Shown here: piece after piece, positions 29,948 to 40,333 of the stretch
Position numbering within the stretch: position 1 is the first letter of the stretch
Layout: the number at the start of each line of letters is the position of its first letter
From: Planctomycetota bacterium
Lineage (GTDB): Bacteria > Planctomycetota > Planctomycetia > Pirellulales > UBA7805
DNA: 64,000 nucleotides
Assembly (NCBI GenBank): GCA_003389215.1
Contig: QQVP01000066.1
Coordinates: 21,429 to 85,428, forward strand
Direction: 5' to 3'
The notes under the pieces: generated by a model
Database searches by the model: none
Told to the model about the DNA's origin: nothing
The model's input: the letters and a program-made list of their open reading frames with translations, nothing else
Translations under genes and position numbers: made by a program

Positions 29948-32620
29948 ATGGCAAGCTCCCTCGACACCTTGGCCCAGCACCGCCAGGTTGTGGCCAGCGC
30001 CCGCGAGCAACTGCAGACCGGCCGCGAGCGAATCCGTCTGGAGCACGAGCGCGGCACGCCGGGCATTCAGCTTTGCGCCCAGATCACCGAGTTGGTCGAC
30101 GAGGTCATCGTCCGCCTGTTCGAGGCGGCCCTGGACGATCTGGCCAAGATCGATCGCAAGACGGACGATCCCTTGCGCGATCAGGTGGCGCTGGTGGCCC
30201 ACGGCGGCTATGGGCGTCGCGAACTGGCTCCCTATAGCGACGTCGACCTGATGATTCTGCATCAGTCCCACGTGGCCGACCGCGTCGCCGTGTTGGCCGA
30301 GCGGATGATGCGCGACGTGTTCGATGTCGGCCTCATTCTCGGACACAGCGTCCGCACGGTCCGCCAGGCCCTCAGCCTGGTCAAGCAGGACCCCGTCATT
30401 CTCACCTCGCTCACCGAATCGCGGCACGTCGCCGGCGACCGCGAGCTAACCCGCCGGCTGACCAAGCGGCTGCGCCGCCAGGTGATGCGGCGTCCGCAGT
30501 CGTACCTGGCCTCGATCGAGAATGTCCGCCGCGAAGAGCGCCGCCAATATGGCGAGACGATCTACCTGCTCCAGCCGAACATCAAACGCACGCGTGGCGG
30601 CCTCCGCGACATCCAGCTATTGCGGTGGATCGGATTCTGTTCGTACGGAGTCAGCGAACCCCGGGCATTACGTCTGCAAGGAGCGCTCTCGCACGACGAA
30701 GAGAACAAGATTCAGTCGACGAACGAGTTTCTGCTCCAGTTGCGCAACGAATTGCACTTCACCACCGACAAGGCCCACGATCGACTCGATCGCGCCCTGC
30801 AGTTGCGAGTTGCCGAAAAGCTGGGTTACGAATCGACCGAGGGGATGCTCGCCGTCGAGGCCTTCATGCAGGACTACTTCCGGCGTACCCGCGAGGTCCG
30901 CTACATCGTGGGACGCTTCACGGCCAACGCCCGTAGCGGATCGCGTGTAGCCCGGCTGTTCGGCTCGCTGTTGGGTCATCACGTCGGCGACGACTTTCAC
31001 GTCGGGCCCTATCACATTCGGGCGACCCGTCGCGGCTTGGAGAAACTGAAGTCCAGTCTTTCGCAGATCATGCGGCTCGCCGAGCTGGCTAATCTCTACA
31101 ACCGCCGCATCGATCACACCACCTGGGAGACCGTGCGGGAAGCGGCCAAGAATCTGCCGGACGAGATCGATCCGGAAACCGCCGCCCGATTCATGTCGCT
31201 GATTTCGCAGCCGGCCCAGCTCGGCGAACTGCTGCGGCGGATGCACGAGCTCGGGGTGCTGGAGAAGTTCATTCCCGCCTTCGCGCGGGCGCGAGGCCTG
31301 CTCCAATTCAACGAGTATCACCAGTACACCGTCGACGAACACTGCATCCACGCCGTGGAACGAGTGGCGGAGCTCGTCGACGACCCCGGCCTGGTCGGAC
31401 GCATCTATCGCGGCATTCAGGACAAGGAACTGCTCCACCTGGCCCTGCTTGTTCACGACCTGGGTAAGGGCTACCCGGAAGACCACAGCGAATGCGGCCT
31501 GCGAATTGCCGCGGCCACAGCCGAACGACTGTTCCTGACTCCGCAGCAGGCCGAGGTGGTGAAGTTCCTCACGCACAAACACCTGCTCATGTCGCACTGG
31601 GGTTTGCGTCGCGATACCAGCGACTTGGGCGTCGCCATGCAGCTGGCCCGCGAGGTCGGCTCGCCCGACGTGCTGCGGAAGTTGTTTGTGCTGACACTGG
31701 CCGACCTGGCCGCGGTCGGACCGGGCGTCTTGAACGCCTGGAAGATCGATCTGTTGACGGTCCTCTACGAGCAAACCATGGCCATTCTCTCGGGCGATCG
31801 CCCCGATCGGGCCACGCAGCAACAGCTGTCCTCGCGCCGCGACCGAGTACGCCAGCTCGTAGCCCCGCAGCCGGAGGCCGACTGGTACGACGAGCTTATC
31901 GAGTCGCTTACCGGCGCTTATCTGCTTCAGTCGGAGCCCGAAGACGTCGCCACCGATCTGCAACAGTTGCACCAGTTGCAAGAGGGCGAAGTTCGGGGCT
32001 GGGGACGCTATCGTGCCGATCGTGGTGCCGTCGAGCTGACCGCTGTGACTCACGAAACGGTGACCGAGGGCATCTTCCACAAGTTGGCCGGGGCCATCTC
32101 GCGCGAGGGCTTGGAGATTCTCTCGGCACAGATCAACACCTTTGCCCGAGGCCTGGTGCTCGACCGCTTTTACGTCGAGGATCTCGACTACTGGGGCGCC
32201 CCGCCCGAGGATCGTCTGGCGCAGGTGAGTCGACGTCTGGAAGCGGTGTTGCTCGACCCGAATCCAAAGCCTCCGACGTTTCGCCGGGTCTGGAAAGAGG
32301 CGAAGCGTGACGCGGCGTCGCTGTCGAACTTGCCGGTACAGGTGCGCTTCGACAACTCGAGTCACCCCGACTACACGATCATCGATATCTTCGCCCCCGA
32401 CCGGACCGGGCTCCTCTACACGATCGCCCGAAAGCTGTTCGATCTGGAACTGTCGGTGGCCAAGGCAAAGATCGCCACCTATCTCGATCAGGTTGTCGAC
32501 GTCTTCTACGTTACCGACGCGGCGGGCAACAAGATCGAAGACGCGGCCCGACTCGACGAGTATCGCGCGCGTTTGATCGCCACGATCGAGGAGTTCGATC
32601 GTGATCTGACGACGGTGTGA
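29948..32620 (+). CDS. glnD: [Protein-PII] uridylyltransferase / uridylyl-removing enzyme
   Basis: 'AHGGYGRRELAPYSDVDLMIL' nucleotidyltransferase motif, HD region 'HLALLVHDLGKGYPEDHSECG', C-terminal ACT domains. Confidence 0.95.
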   Translation: MASSLDTLAQHRQVVASAREQLQTGRERIRLEHERGTPGIQLCAQITELVDEVIVRLFEAALDDLAKIDRKTDDPLRDQVALVAHGGYGRRELAPYSDVDLMILHQSHVADRVAVLAERMMRDVFDVGLILGHSVRTVRQALSLVKQDPVILTSLTESRHVAGDRELTRRLTKRLRRQVMRRPQSYLASIENVRREERRQYGETIYLLQPNIKRTRGGLRDIQLLRWIGFCSYGVSEPRALRLQGALSHDEENKIQSTNEFLLQLRNELHFTTDKAHDRLDRALQLRVAEKLGYESTEGMLAVEAFMQDYFRRTREVRYIVGRFTANARSGSRVARLFGSLLGHHVGDDFHVGPYHIRATRRGLEKLKSSLSQIMRLAELANLYNRRIDHTTWETVREAAKNLPDEIDPETAARFMSLISQPAQLGELLRRMHELGVLEKFIPAFARARGLLQFNEYHQYTVDEHCIHAVERVAELVDDPGLVGRIYRGIQDKELLHLALLVHDLGKGYPEDHSECGLRIAAATAERLFLTPQQAEVVKFLTHKHLLMSHWGLRRDTSDLGVAMQLAREVGSPDVLRKLFVLTLADLAAVGPGVLNAWKIDLLTVLYEQTMAILSGDRPDRATQQQLSSRRDRVRQLVAPQPEADWYDELIESLTGAYLLQSEPEDVATDLQQLHQLQEGEVRGWGRYRADRGAVELTAVTHETVTEGIFHKLAGAISREGLEILSAQINTFARGLVLDRFYVEDLDYWGAPPEDRLAQVSRRLEAVLLDPNPKPPTFRRVWKEAKRDAASLSNLPVQVRFDNSSHPDYTIIDIFAPDRTGLLYTIARKLFDLELSVAKAKIATYLDQVVDVFYVTDAAGNKIEDAARLDEYRARLIATIEEFDRDLTTV

Positions 32621-32632
32621 CGCCGCGGCCGA

Positions 32633-34069
32633 TCAGTCGTCCCGGAGCGTTTCGGCCAGCATCGCCGCCCGCCACTTGGCCTCGAACGCTTCGAGCGGGG
32701 TGCCGACCAGCATCTCGAAACGGGCGACCGCGTCCGCCGCCTGCGAACTCGCATCCGTCTCCTCCGCAGCCTGCAGATAGCGATCCATCGCCTCGCTTCC
32801 CAACAGCTGCCGGTGAAAGGTCAGGTGATAGGCCAGGCCCCAGGAGTAGAGATAGAGACGGCTCGATTCGAGCCGTGACTGGCCGTGACCGACGACGAAG
32901 CGATCGACCGGCGACGTCAACAGTTCGCGGAGCGCGAGCGTTGGCGTCTCGCCCAGCTCCAGTTGCAAACGACGCAATCGCTCGGGCGAGGGTGCGTCGA
33001 CCCGCAACATGCCGGCGTCGAGCACGCCCGCTTCGAACACCTGGGCCCAGCCCTCGTTCAGCCAGCGCGGCACGACCGTGTCCGACGCCTGAAATACGTA
33101 GTTCTCCAGATAGGAGTGGAAGGCCTCGTGGTACAGGTGCCGGAACAACTCCTGGTACATCGCATCGTTGCGGGCGGTAGCCAGTTTGATCTCGCGTCGC
33201 AGGTCGTCGCCGGGCTTCTCCAACTGGGCGCGGGCCGCGCGAACGACCGCTCTCACCTGACGCTCGCTATTGCCTTCCTGCTTGAGCCTGCGAACGAGCT
33301 GGACAAGCTGTCGTTCGGCCACGTCTTCCAGCGCGCGCTGTTGACGCTTGAGGTTGTCGTGATGGCGGCGAATCTCCTCGAGCTCGGCGGCAAACGTGGC
33401 CAAACGACCGCCGGCCACGATCTCGTTGCGCTGGGCGTCGAAAATCGCCGTCTGCTGCACGTTGAGTCCCCGCCGGGCGAGCATCTCTTGATACTCGGCC
33501 CGGTTGGCCAGGATCACGATCCGCAGGGGCCGCGCCTGCTCTCGTCGCGGCGGCAGATAGGTGCGAAACCCGGCGATTACTTGCTCCAACCGCACCACGG
33601 CTCGGCGCGTCGTGTTCTCATTGGCGCGGCTGACGAGGGTAAACCAGCGACCCTCGTATCGCCACGCCTCGCGGTCGTCCAATTGAGTGGCGGTGAGTCG
33701 GACCTCTTCGACTTGCCCCTCGCGAAACTCGGTTCGCAGCCGACGCATCCGCTCGGCCAGGACCGCGCGCTCCGCGGGCGGCAATCGCTCGATGTCGGCA
33801 ATCCGCTCGCGGGCAATCGGGGCGCTCACCACCCGGCGGGCCGCTTTGCCCCGCTCGCGCTTCAAGCGGGCCAGCTCGACGCGCTCGTCGTTCTCGAGCG
33901 TGATCAGACCGATGCGGACTTCGCCGTTCTTGAGCGTGACCTTCTCGACCGGCCAACGAGCGACCTCTGCCGGATCGATGCCCGCACGCGTATCGCCCCA
34001 GACCAGGGAAATCGACGGCACCGCCAGCACCACGACAACCAACGACACCAGGTGTCTCTTCCAGCGCAT
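32633..34069 (-). CDS. DUF1570-type putative metallopeptidase
   Basis: 'ELFRHLYHEAFHSYLENYVFQASDTVVPRWLNEGWAQVFEAGVLDAG' HExxH-like, DUF1570 pattern. Confidence 0.8.
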   Translation of the reverse strand: MRWKRHLVSLVVVVLAVPSISLVWGDTRAGIDPAEVARWPVEKVTLKNGEVRIGLITLENDERVELARLKRERGKAARRVVSAPIARERIADIERLPPAERAVLAERMRRLRTEFREGQVEEVRLTATQLDDREAWRYEGRWFTLVSRANENTTRRAVVRLEQVIAGFRTYLPPRREQARPLRIVILANRAEYQEMLARRGLNVQQTAIFDAQRNEIVAGGRLATFAAELEEIRRHHDNLKRQQRALEDVAERQLVQLVRRLKQEGNSERQVRAVVRAARAQLEKPGDDLRREIKLATARNDAMYQELFRHLYHEAFHSYLENYVFQASDTVVPRWLNEGWAQVFEAGVLDAGMLRVDAPSPERLRRLQLELGETPTLALRELLTSPVDRFVVGHGQSRLESSRLYLYSWGLAYHLTFHRQLLGSEAMDRYLQAAEETDASSQAADAVARFEMLVGTPLEAFEAKWRAAMLAETLRDD

Positions 34070-34247
34070 GGCAATCGCCCGTCGTTCCTCCAAGGACATG
34101 CCCGATCCGTGGTTAAGAATCGCGAGACGACGGTTGGAAGTCAAGCGCGGCAAAGCAACAACGAGATTGACCGGCGCGAAGCGATCGGTGTTCCGCGGGT
34201 CTGGATAGGGCCCTGAGCATCGCCGTGGCCGAGCACAGATCGCGCTG

Positions 34248-34649
34248 CTAACGCTCGATCCGTTTGCGAAACTGGCAGCCGACCCGATAGGCCACGCGCT
34301 CGTGGGTCAGATCGGGAGCGCAGTGGACGATATCGGCGAGAAAGAAATGAAACGGTGCGCGACCCAGCGCGACGACGAGTTGCCGGGCCGGCGGGCGCCG
34401 CTGCGTAACGAACGAGAAACCCCGCGTCGACAGATCACGACATTCGACATGGCGGAATTCGCCCTGATCCGGCAAGTCGCCACCGGCGTAAGGAGCCACC
34501 AACTGGACGCAGGCAAATTCACCGCGACGGTCGTCGCGACGTTCGAGGTCGCCGCGCAGTCCGTTCTCCAGCGCATCGTGTACGAGCGAGTAGAGTCGGG
34601 CGTCGTCGGCGCAGGTTTCCGGCGGCGGCGTCAGTTCACTTGGCATCAT
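34248..34649 (-). CDS. PilZ-like domain protein
   Basis: 'FRHVECRDLSTRGFSFVTQRRPPARQLVVALG...CQFRKRI' PilZ-like layout. Confidence 0.6.
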   Translation of the reverse strand: MMPSELTPPPETCADDARLYSLVHDALENGLRGDLERRDDRRGEFACVQLVAPYAGGDLPDQGEFRHVECRDLSTRGFSFVTQRRPPARQLVVALGRAPFHFFLADIVHCAPDLTHERVAYRVGCQFRKRIER

Positions 34650-34712
34650 GCGCCAAGTATACGTCGTTCCCGCCACCATCACGGATCGATTCTACCGGTC
34701 GTGCCGATCGTC

Positions 34713-35789
34713 CTAGGAGGCGTTCAGCTCGACCGACGGATCGTCGGCCACGTTGACCCAGACGTGCACATGCGGCGAGCCGCGGAAGTGCCACACGAAC
34801 GATGGTCCTTCCAGACGCCAATTGTCCCACACGCCGTCTTCGCCGATGTCGCCTTCTTGATAGAAGACCAACGAACAGGCGTCGAGACCGCCCTGGGCCT
34901 CGAGACACTTGCGGGCTTCTTCCTGGTCGGTCTGGCGATACGGCTCCAAAAGTTTGTCGAGGACCTTGGCGAGATGTTCCTTCTGATCGGAGCTGAGTTC
35001 GCTGCCCGGAATGCCAGGCAACTCGGCCTCGCCACCGCGGAAGGCGACCGCTTCTTCGGCCGGCATGCCGCTCGCCATCAAGGCCAGCTTCTGCTGGCGA
35101 CCGTCGAGCATCTTGTAGAGATTGTTCGCCTCGACCGCCTGCGACCAGAAAACGTTGCCCGTGTGCTGGGCGTCTTCGTAAAAGTCCTCGGCGGCGTGGC
35201 CGTAGAAGATCGGTCCGCCAAAGGCGACGTGCTCGGCCGTATTGCCGTCGCAGCGCAAGGTCATGTGTCGGCCGGTGATGACGAACTCGAACTTGTCCTC
35301 GCCCGGGGTGCCGAAAATCGCAATCGCCTGCGAGCTGCCGAAGCCGCCCCCGTCGTTGTCGTCGTGCATCTGCTTGGCATAGCGTTCGTGCCACTCAGGC
35401 TGGATGATGCCGTGAAAGATCTCCTGCATCAGGGCCCGCTGTTCGCCCGTGTAGAAATTGCTGTTGATCTCTTTCGGCGTGATCTGCCAGTTGGCCGCGA
35501 CGTGAGAGCGAAGCAGGCCGCGATTCGGATCCTGGTAATCCCAGGGGAAGCAGACCAGCTTCTTCTGTTCTTCCGATAGCGACCCGTAAAGCTGCTGGAC
35601 CTTGGTTTCAGGCGTTGTGACCGCCTCGTTCGCCTGGGCGGGCGTGGCCATCGTCAAGGCCGGCACCGTGGCGGCAACTGTCGCGGCGGTGCCCGCGGTA
35701 CGCAGGAAGTCGCGGCGGCTCACATCCGACGCATCGTCCACATTCGAGGTCTCGTCGCAAACGGGGCAGGGCTTCTTCTCAGGGGACAT
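34713..35789 (-). CDS. DUF3500 domain protein with Tat signal
   Basis: 'SRRDFLRTAGTAATVAATVPALT' Tat signal; 'DNDGGGFGSSQAIAIFGTPGEDKFEFVITGRHMTLRCDGN' DUF3500 pattern. Confidence 0.85.
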   Translation of the reverse strand: MSPEKKPCPVCDETSNVDDASDVSRRDFLRTAGTAATVAATVPALTMATPAQANEAVTTPETKVQQLYGSLSEEQKKLVCFPWDYQDPNRGLLRSHVAANWQITPKEINSNFYTGEQRALMQEIFHGIIQPEWHERYAKQMHDDNDGGGFGSSQAIAIFGTPGEDKFEFVITGRHMTLRCDGNTAEHVAFGGPIFYGHAAEDFYEDAQHTGNVFWSQAVEANNLYKMLDGRQQKLALMASGMPAEEAVAFRGGEAELPGIPGSELSSDQKEHLAKVLDKLLEPYRQTDQEEARKCLEAQGGLDACSLVFYQEGDIGEDGVWDNWRLEGPSFVWHFRGSPHVHVWVNVADDPSVELNAS

Positions 35790-36047
35790 GGGCAGGCCTC
35801 GAAGGGTTGCAGTGGGAAGGGCGGGTCAGACAATCGCGCGCACGAGGTGGACTCGAGCGGGACGGACGCGGGCGGCGCGGGCACAGGCGGGTTCAGCGGC
35901 GCTCATTAGACCGCATCACGCCCGTCTTTGCAAATACGCGGAAAACGCGTCGACGGTTCGCCCCACCAGGTTCGCCCAATCAGTTTCGTGATCTCATGTC
36001 GCCCCACCACGGACCAGCGCCACCGCCAGCGACTCTCCGCAGACACG

Positions 36048-36908
36048 TCACCGCTTCTGGCAGCTTGGGCAGAAGAACGTCGCGCGCTGCGCCTGAACAA
36101 TGCGGCGCACCTCCTGCTCGCCGCAACGGGGACAGGGCTCGCCCGCACGACCGTAAACGCGATGATGATTCTGATAGGAGCCCTGCTTGTTCAGGGCGTT
36201 GCGATAGGTGCCGTCGGCCAGCGTCGAACCTTCGTAACGGATGGCCTCGGCCAGCACTTTCTGGGTGGCCGCGTGCACGCGCTGCCAGTCGACCCGGCGC
36301 AGACGATCGCAGCGCTTACGCGGATCGACCTCCGCGACAAAGAGAATCTCGGCGGCGTAGAGATTCCCGATGCCGGCCACCGCCTGCTGGTCCAAAAGCG
36401 CTACCTTCACGGCGCGGCGGCTGGCCCGCAGACGCTCGCGGAGCTGCTCGGCCGAAATCTGCAGGGCGTCGGGTCCAAGATTCGGCGGGCCAAAAGCAGC
36501 CGCGAACTCGTCAGCTCGCATCAGTCGCACCGAGCCGAGGCCGCGGCGATCCCAATAGAGAAGCCGATCGGCCGTAGCGGCCCGGCCATTCCTGGCGAAA
36601 CCCGGTTTCAGATTGATTCGCAGCCGCAGGTGTTCTTCGTCGGGCGGCGCGGCGACCAGCACCAGCCCCGTCATTCGCGGCTCGATGACCAAGGCCTCGT
36701 CGCTGTCGAGCCGCAGCACGACACGCTTGCCGGCCCGCTCCGTGGCCACGATATTGCGGCCCACCAGCCGCCTCCGCAAGTGATCGATGCGGGGGCTGAC
36801 CTGAATCGGTTTGAGGCGACAGGCACACCGTTCAACTTGCTCGATGCGCGTTCCGACACAGCTGCCGATGGTGCGACGCATCGTCTCGACTTCAGGTAGC
36901 TCGGGCAT
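36048..36908 (-). CDS. mutM: DNA-formamidopyrimidine glycosylase
   Basis: 'MPELPEVETMRRTI' N-terminus, C-terminal zinc finger 'CPRCGEQEVRRIVQAQRATFFCPSCQ'. Confidence 0.95.
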   Translation of the reverse strand: MPELPEVETMRRTIGSCVGTRIEQVERCACRLKPIQVSPRIDHLRRRLVGRNIVATERAGKRVVLRLDSDEALVIEPRMTGLVLVAAPPDEEHLRLRINLKPGFARNGRAATADRLLYWDRRGLGSVRLMRADEFAAAFGPPNLGPDALQISAEQLRERLRASRRAVKVALLDQQAVAGIGNLYAAEILFVAEVDPRKRCDRLRRVDWQRVHAATQKVLAEAIRYEGSTLADGTYRNALNKQGSYQNHHRVYGRAGEPCPRCGEQEVRRIVQAQRATFFCPSCQKR

Positions 36909-37126
36909 GTCGGGGTCACTCCTTGACCGGAGCAAGGGCATGGCCGCTGGGAGCCGCACTCTTGCGCCGTTCGTCGATCGCCTCCGCAGGATGACGCATC
37001 ATGCTTTGCGCGGCGGCGGCATTTTAGCAGGCGGTCGGCCGGGCCAGCGACTCCCCGTGGCCGCACCTCGCACATCGACTACAATGACTAGTCGCACACG
37101 GTCCCCAAACGTCGCCAGGTTGTCGC

Positions 37127-38335
37127 ATGTCACTCGACACTTCCGCCACCAGCCAGGTCCCCAACGAGGCGGGTCGCTTTGGCGACTTCGGCGGTCGCTA
37201 TGTGCCCGAGACGCTCACCGCGGCGCTCGACCAGCTTGCCCGCGAGTATGAGGCGGCCCAGGCAGACGAGTCGTTTCAAGCCCAGCTGGACGATCTGTGG
37301 CGAAACTACGTCGGGCGGCCCTCGCCGCTCTACTTCGCCGATCGACTCACCCAGCAGTGTGGCGGGGCGCGGATCTATCTGAAGCGCGAAGACACCAATC
37401 ACACCGGCGCCCACAAAATCAATAACACGCTTGGGCAGGCGTTGCTCACCATGCGGATGGGCAAGCAGCGGGTGATCGCGGAGACCGGTGCCGGACAGCA
37501 CGGCGTGGCCACGGCCACCGCGTGTGCTCGCTTTGGTCTGCCGTGCGTCGTCTACATGGGCGAAGAGGACATCCGCCGCCAGGCACCCAATGTATTCAGC
37601 ATGAAGCTGCTGGGGGCCGAGGTCCGCCCGGTGACCAGCGGCTCGCGAACCCTGCGCGACGCGATCAACGAAGCGATGCGCGATTGGATGTCGTCGGTCG
37701 AGACGACCCACTACATCATCGGTAGCGTGGTCGGCCCCCATCCCTTTCCGATGATCGTCCGCGACTATCAATCGGTGATTGGTCGCGAGACCAAACAGCA
37801 GTGTTTCGACCAGATCGGTCGGCTACCCGACGCGGTGGTCGCCTGTGTCGGTGGCGGCAGCAACGCGGCCGGCATGTTCTATCCGTTTGTCGATCACGGC
37901 GACGTCGAGCTGATCGGCGTCGAGGCCGGCGGGCTCGGTTCGCAGATCGGTCAGCACGCCTCGCCACTTTCCTACGGCCAGCCCGGCGTGCTGCACGGCA
38001 GCTTCAGTTACGTCATGCAGGACGAAGACGGCCAGACCAGCGACGTGCACTCCGTCTCCGCGGGTCTCGACTATCCGGGCGTCGGTCCGGAGCATAGCTA
38101 CTGGAAGGCGACGGGTCGGGTGAAGTACAGTGCATGCGACGATGAAACGGCCCTGGCCGCATTCGACACATTGGCCCGCACCGAGGGGATCCTGCCCGCT
38201 TTGGAGACTTCACACGCGGTGGCCAAGGCGATGGAGCTGGCCGCCACGCGTTCCGCAGACGAGGTCATCGTGATTTGCCTTTCCGGACGCGGCGACAAGG
38301 ATGCGGCCGAAGTCGCGCGACTGCGCGGCGTGTGA
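37127..38335 (+). CDS. trpB: Tryptophan synthase subunit beta
   Basis: '[15 protein letters not shown]', '[23 protein letters not shown]'. Confidence 0.98.
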   Translation: MSLDTSATSQVPNEAGRFGDFGGRYVPETLTAALDQLAREYEAAQADESFQAQLDDLWRNYVGRPSPLYFADRLTQQCGGARIYLKREDTNHTGAHKINNTLGQALLTMRMGKQRVIAETGAGQHGVATATACARFGLPCVVYMGEEDIRRQAPNVFSMKLLGAEVRPVTSGSRTLRDAINEAMRDWMSSVETTHYIIGSVVGPHPFPMIVRDYQSVIGRETKQQCFDQIGRLPDAVVACVGGGSNAAGMFYPFVDHGDVELIGVEAGGLGSQIGQHASPLSYGQPGVLHGSFSYVMQDEDGQTSDVHSVSAGLDYPGVGPEHSYWKATGRVKYSACDDETALAAFDTLARTEGILPALETSHAVAKAMELAATRSADEVIVICLSGRGDKDAAEVARLRGV

Positions 38336-38384
38336 GCGTGCCGGCGTTTCAGAAACCCCCTCAGCCGTCCCGGATACCCCATCG

Positions 38385-39185
38385 ATGTCGGCGGTCGACG
38401 AACTCTTCAGCAGACTCAAGGGCGAAGGCCGCAAGGCCCTCATGCCCTTTGTCGTCGCGGGCGACCCCGATCTCGACTTCACCGCGCGGCTGATCGCCTC
38501 GCTTTCGGGCCTCGGCTGCCATCTTTGCGAGGTCGGCATCCCCTATAGCGATCCGATCGCCGACGGCCCCGTGATTCAGGCCGCCTACAGCCGAGCGCTC
38601 GACAAGCACGTCACGCTCGCGGCAATTCTCGACATGCTGCGTGGCACCGCTGCGGAGGTGAGCGCGCCGCTGGTCACCATGGTCAGCTACGCCATCGTGT
38701 ACCGGCACGGTCTGGAAGCCTACGTCGCCGACGCCAAGGCGGCCGGGGCGGCCGGCCTGATCGTGCCCGACTTGCCGGTCGAGGAGTCGGGCAGGCTCGC
38801 CAAGATCTGCGCGGCCGAGGACCTCAGCCTGATCCAACTGGTCACGCCGACCACCTCGCCCGAGCGCACAAAGCAGATTGTGGAAACGTCGACCGGATTT
38901 CTCTACTACGTTTCCGTCGTGGGCATCACCGGCGAGCGGAACGAGCTGCCGCCAGAGCTGGTGGAGAACGTCGGACGACTGCGCGAGCAGACGGAGCTGC
39001 CGATCTGCATCGGCTTCGGCATCAGCACGCCGGAGCACGTGCGGCTTCTCGCGCCCGTGGCCGATGGGCTGATCGTCGGCAGCGCGATCGTGCGTCAGAT
39101 CGCCGAGTGCGAGTCGCGCTCCGCGGACGAAGTTCAGCAGCAGGTCGAAGCGTACGTGGCCGAGCTACTGGCGGCGCTCGGTTAG
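38385..39185 (+). CDS. trpA: Tryptophan synthase subunit alpha
   Basis: 'ALMPFVVAGDPDLDFT', 'CEVGIPYSDPIADGPVIQAAYSRAL'. Confidence 0.97.
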   Translation: MSAVDELFSRLKGEGRKALMPFVVAGDPDLDFTARLIASLSGLGCHLCEVGIPYSDPIADGPVIQAAYSRALDKHVTLAAILDMLRGTAAEVSAPLVTMVSYAIVYRHGLEAYVADAKAAGAAGLIVPDLPVEESGRLAKICAAEDLSLIQLVTPTTSPERTKQIVETSTGFLYYVSVVGITGERNELPPELVENVGRLREQTELPICIGFGISTPEHVRLLAPVADGLIVGSAIVRQIAECESRSADEVQQQVEAYVAELLAALG

Positions 39186-39210
39186 GCACCCGCAGACCCG
39201 CGCCATTCGC

Positions 39211-39372
39211 TTAGAGCGTGTCTAGGATAGGTGTAGCGTCATTGGCGTAGGCGAGGCAAGTTTGGCAAGGAGACCGAAGCAGACGAATTGGTAAATTCGT
39301 CGATGCAGGTCGACGTCGCCAAGCACGGCCGCAGCGAGCCAAGACGCTAGAGATAAACGAGACGCGCTCTAG
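39211..39372. mobile_element. 162-bp MITE-like palindromic element, copy B (inverse orientation relative to copy A)
   Basis: Ends ttagagcgtgtct ... agacgcgctctag; central GACGAATT-ggta-AATTCGTC; about 141/162 identical to reverse complement of copy A by eye. Confidence 0.8.
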
Positions 39373-39412
39373 GCGAACGGAACGTGCCGCGGCCCCGATT
39401 TGGTGCGACGCG

Positions 39413-40264
39413 TCACGCTCGCTGGTCGCGAAACGCGGCCGGCAGGTACGCCAGCAGATCCGAGGCGATCAGCGAAACCTCGCCAAGCTGCTCCGCTGCC
39501 AGGTCACCTGCGCGACCATGCAGGTACACGCCCAGCCGGGCTGCCTCCAGCGGCGTCAGGCCCTGACACAACAGGCCCGTGATCACGCCGGTCAACACAT
39601 CGCCACAGCCGCCCGTAGCCATGCCGGCATTGCCCGTTGTATTGTGGAACACCTCCGTCCCGTCGGTGATCAGGGTGCGATGTCCCTTAAGGACAACGAT
39701 CAATCCGGCGTCGCGCGCCAGTTGCACGGCCCGCTCGCTGCGGGCGTCGGCTTCGAGATCTTCGCCGACTAGCCGCGCAAACTCGCCGGGGTGGGGCGTC
39801 AAGATCCGCGGGCCGGCGTGATGGGAAAGCGTCGCCCCGGCGGCGACAAGACCGTTGAGCGCGTCGGCGTCGAACACCGTTGGCTGGGCGATCTTGGTGA
39901 AAAGTCCCTGAGCCAACTGCGCGAGCGCGGTCGAGCGACCCCAACCAGGACCGCAGGCCACGGCCGTGGCCACCTCGAGCGGTTCTGTGAGCTCCTGGGC
40001 CGCGTCGTGCCGCAGCCGTCCGGCCGCATCACACGGCAGCGGCAAAGTCATGTAGGAAGGCTCGAACGCCGCGACCGTCACCAGGCAAGCCTCGGGCACG
40101 CCCAACGTCACCAGGCCGGCTCCACTCCGCAGGGTAGCCATGCCGGCCAGAGCGATGGCACCGCTCATGCCGCGCGAGCCGCCGATCAGCAGGGCCCGGC
40201 CATAGTCGCCCTTGTGACTTTCCGGATCGCGCGGCGGCAGTTGGGGCAGGGGAGTCTCGCTCAT
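39413..40264 (-). CDS. nnrD: ADP/ATP-dependent NAD(P)H-hydrate dehydratase
   Basis: 'GRALLIGGSRGMSGAIALAGMATLRSGAGLVTLG...LTPHPGEFARL...TGNAGMATGGCGDVLTGVI'. Confidence 0.93.
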   Translation of the reverse strand: MSETPLPQLPPRDPESHKGDYGRALLIGGSRGMSGAIALAGMATLRSGAGLVTLGVPEACLVTVAAFEPSYMTLPLPCDAAGRLRHDAAQELTEPLEVATAVACGPGWGRSTALAQLAQGLFTKIAQPTVFDADALNGLVAAGATLSHHAGPRILTPHPGEFARLVGEDLEADARSERAVQLARDAGLIVVLKGHRTLITDGTEVFHNTTGNAGMATGGCGDVLTGVITGLLCQGLTPLEAARLGVYLHGRAGDLAAEQLGEVSLIASDLLAYLPAAFRDQRA

Positions 40265-40333
40265 CGGTCGCCGGCGCGGGGCTGGTCTCCGCTTGGACAA
40301 CTGGCAGCTATTGTGCGACCCATCTTGTGCGAC

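Noticed and set aside
30668-32365. 565-aa antisense ORF opposite glnD
   Set aside because: Shadow ORF; glnD on the + strand has clear nucleotidyltransferase, HD and ACT motifs.
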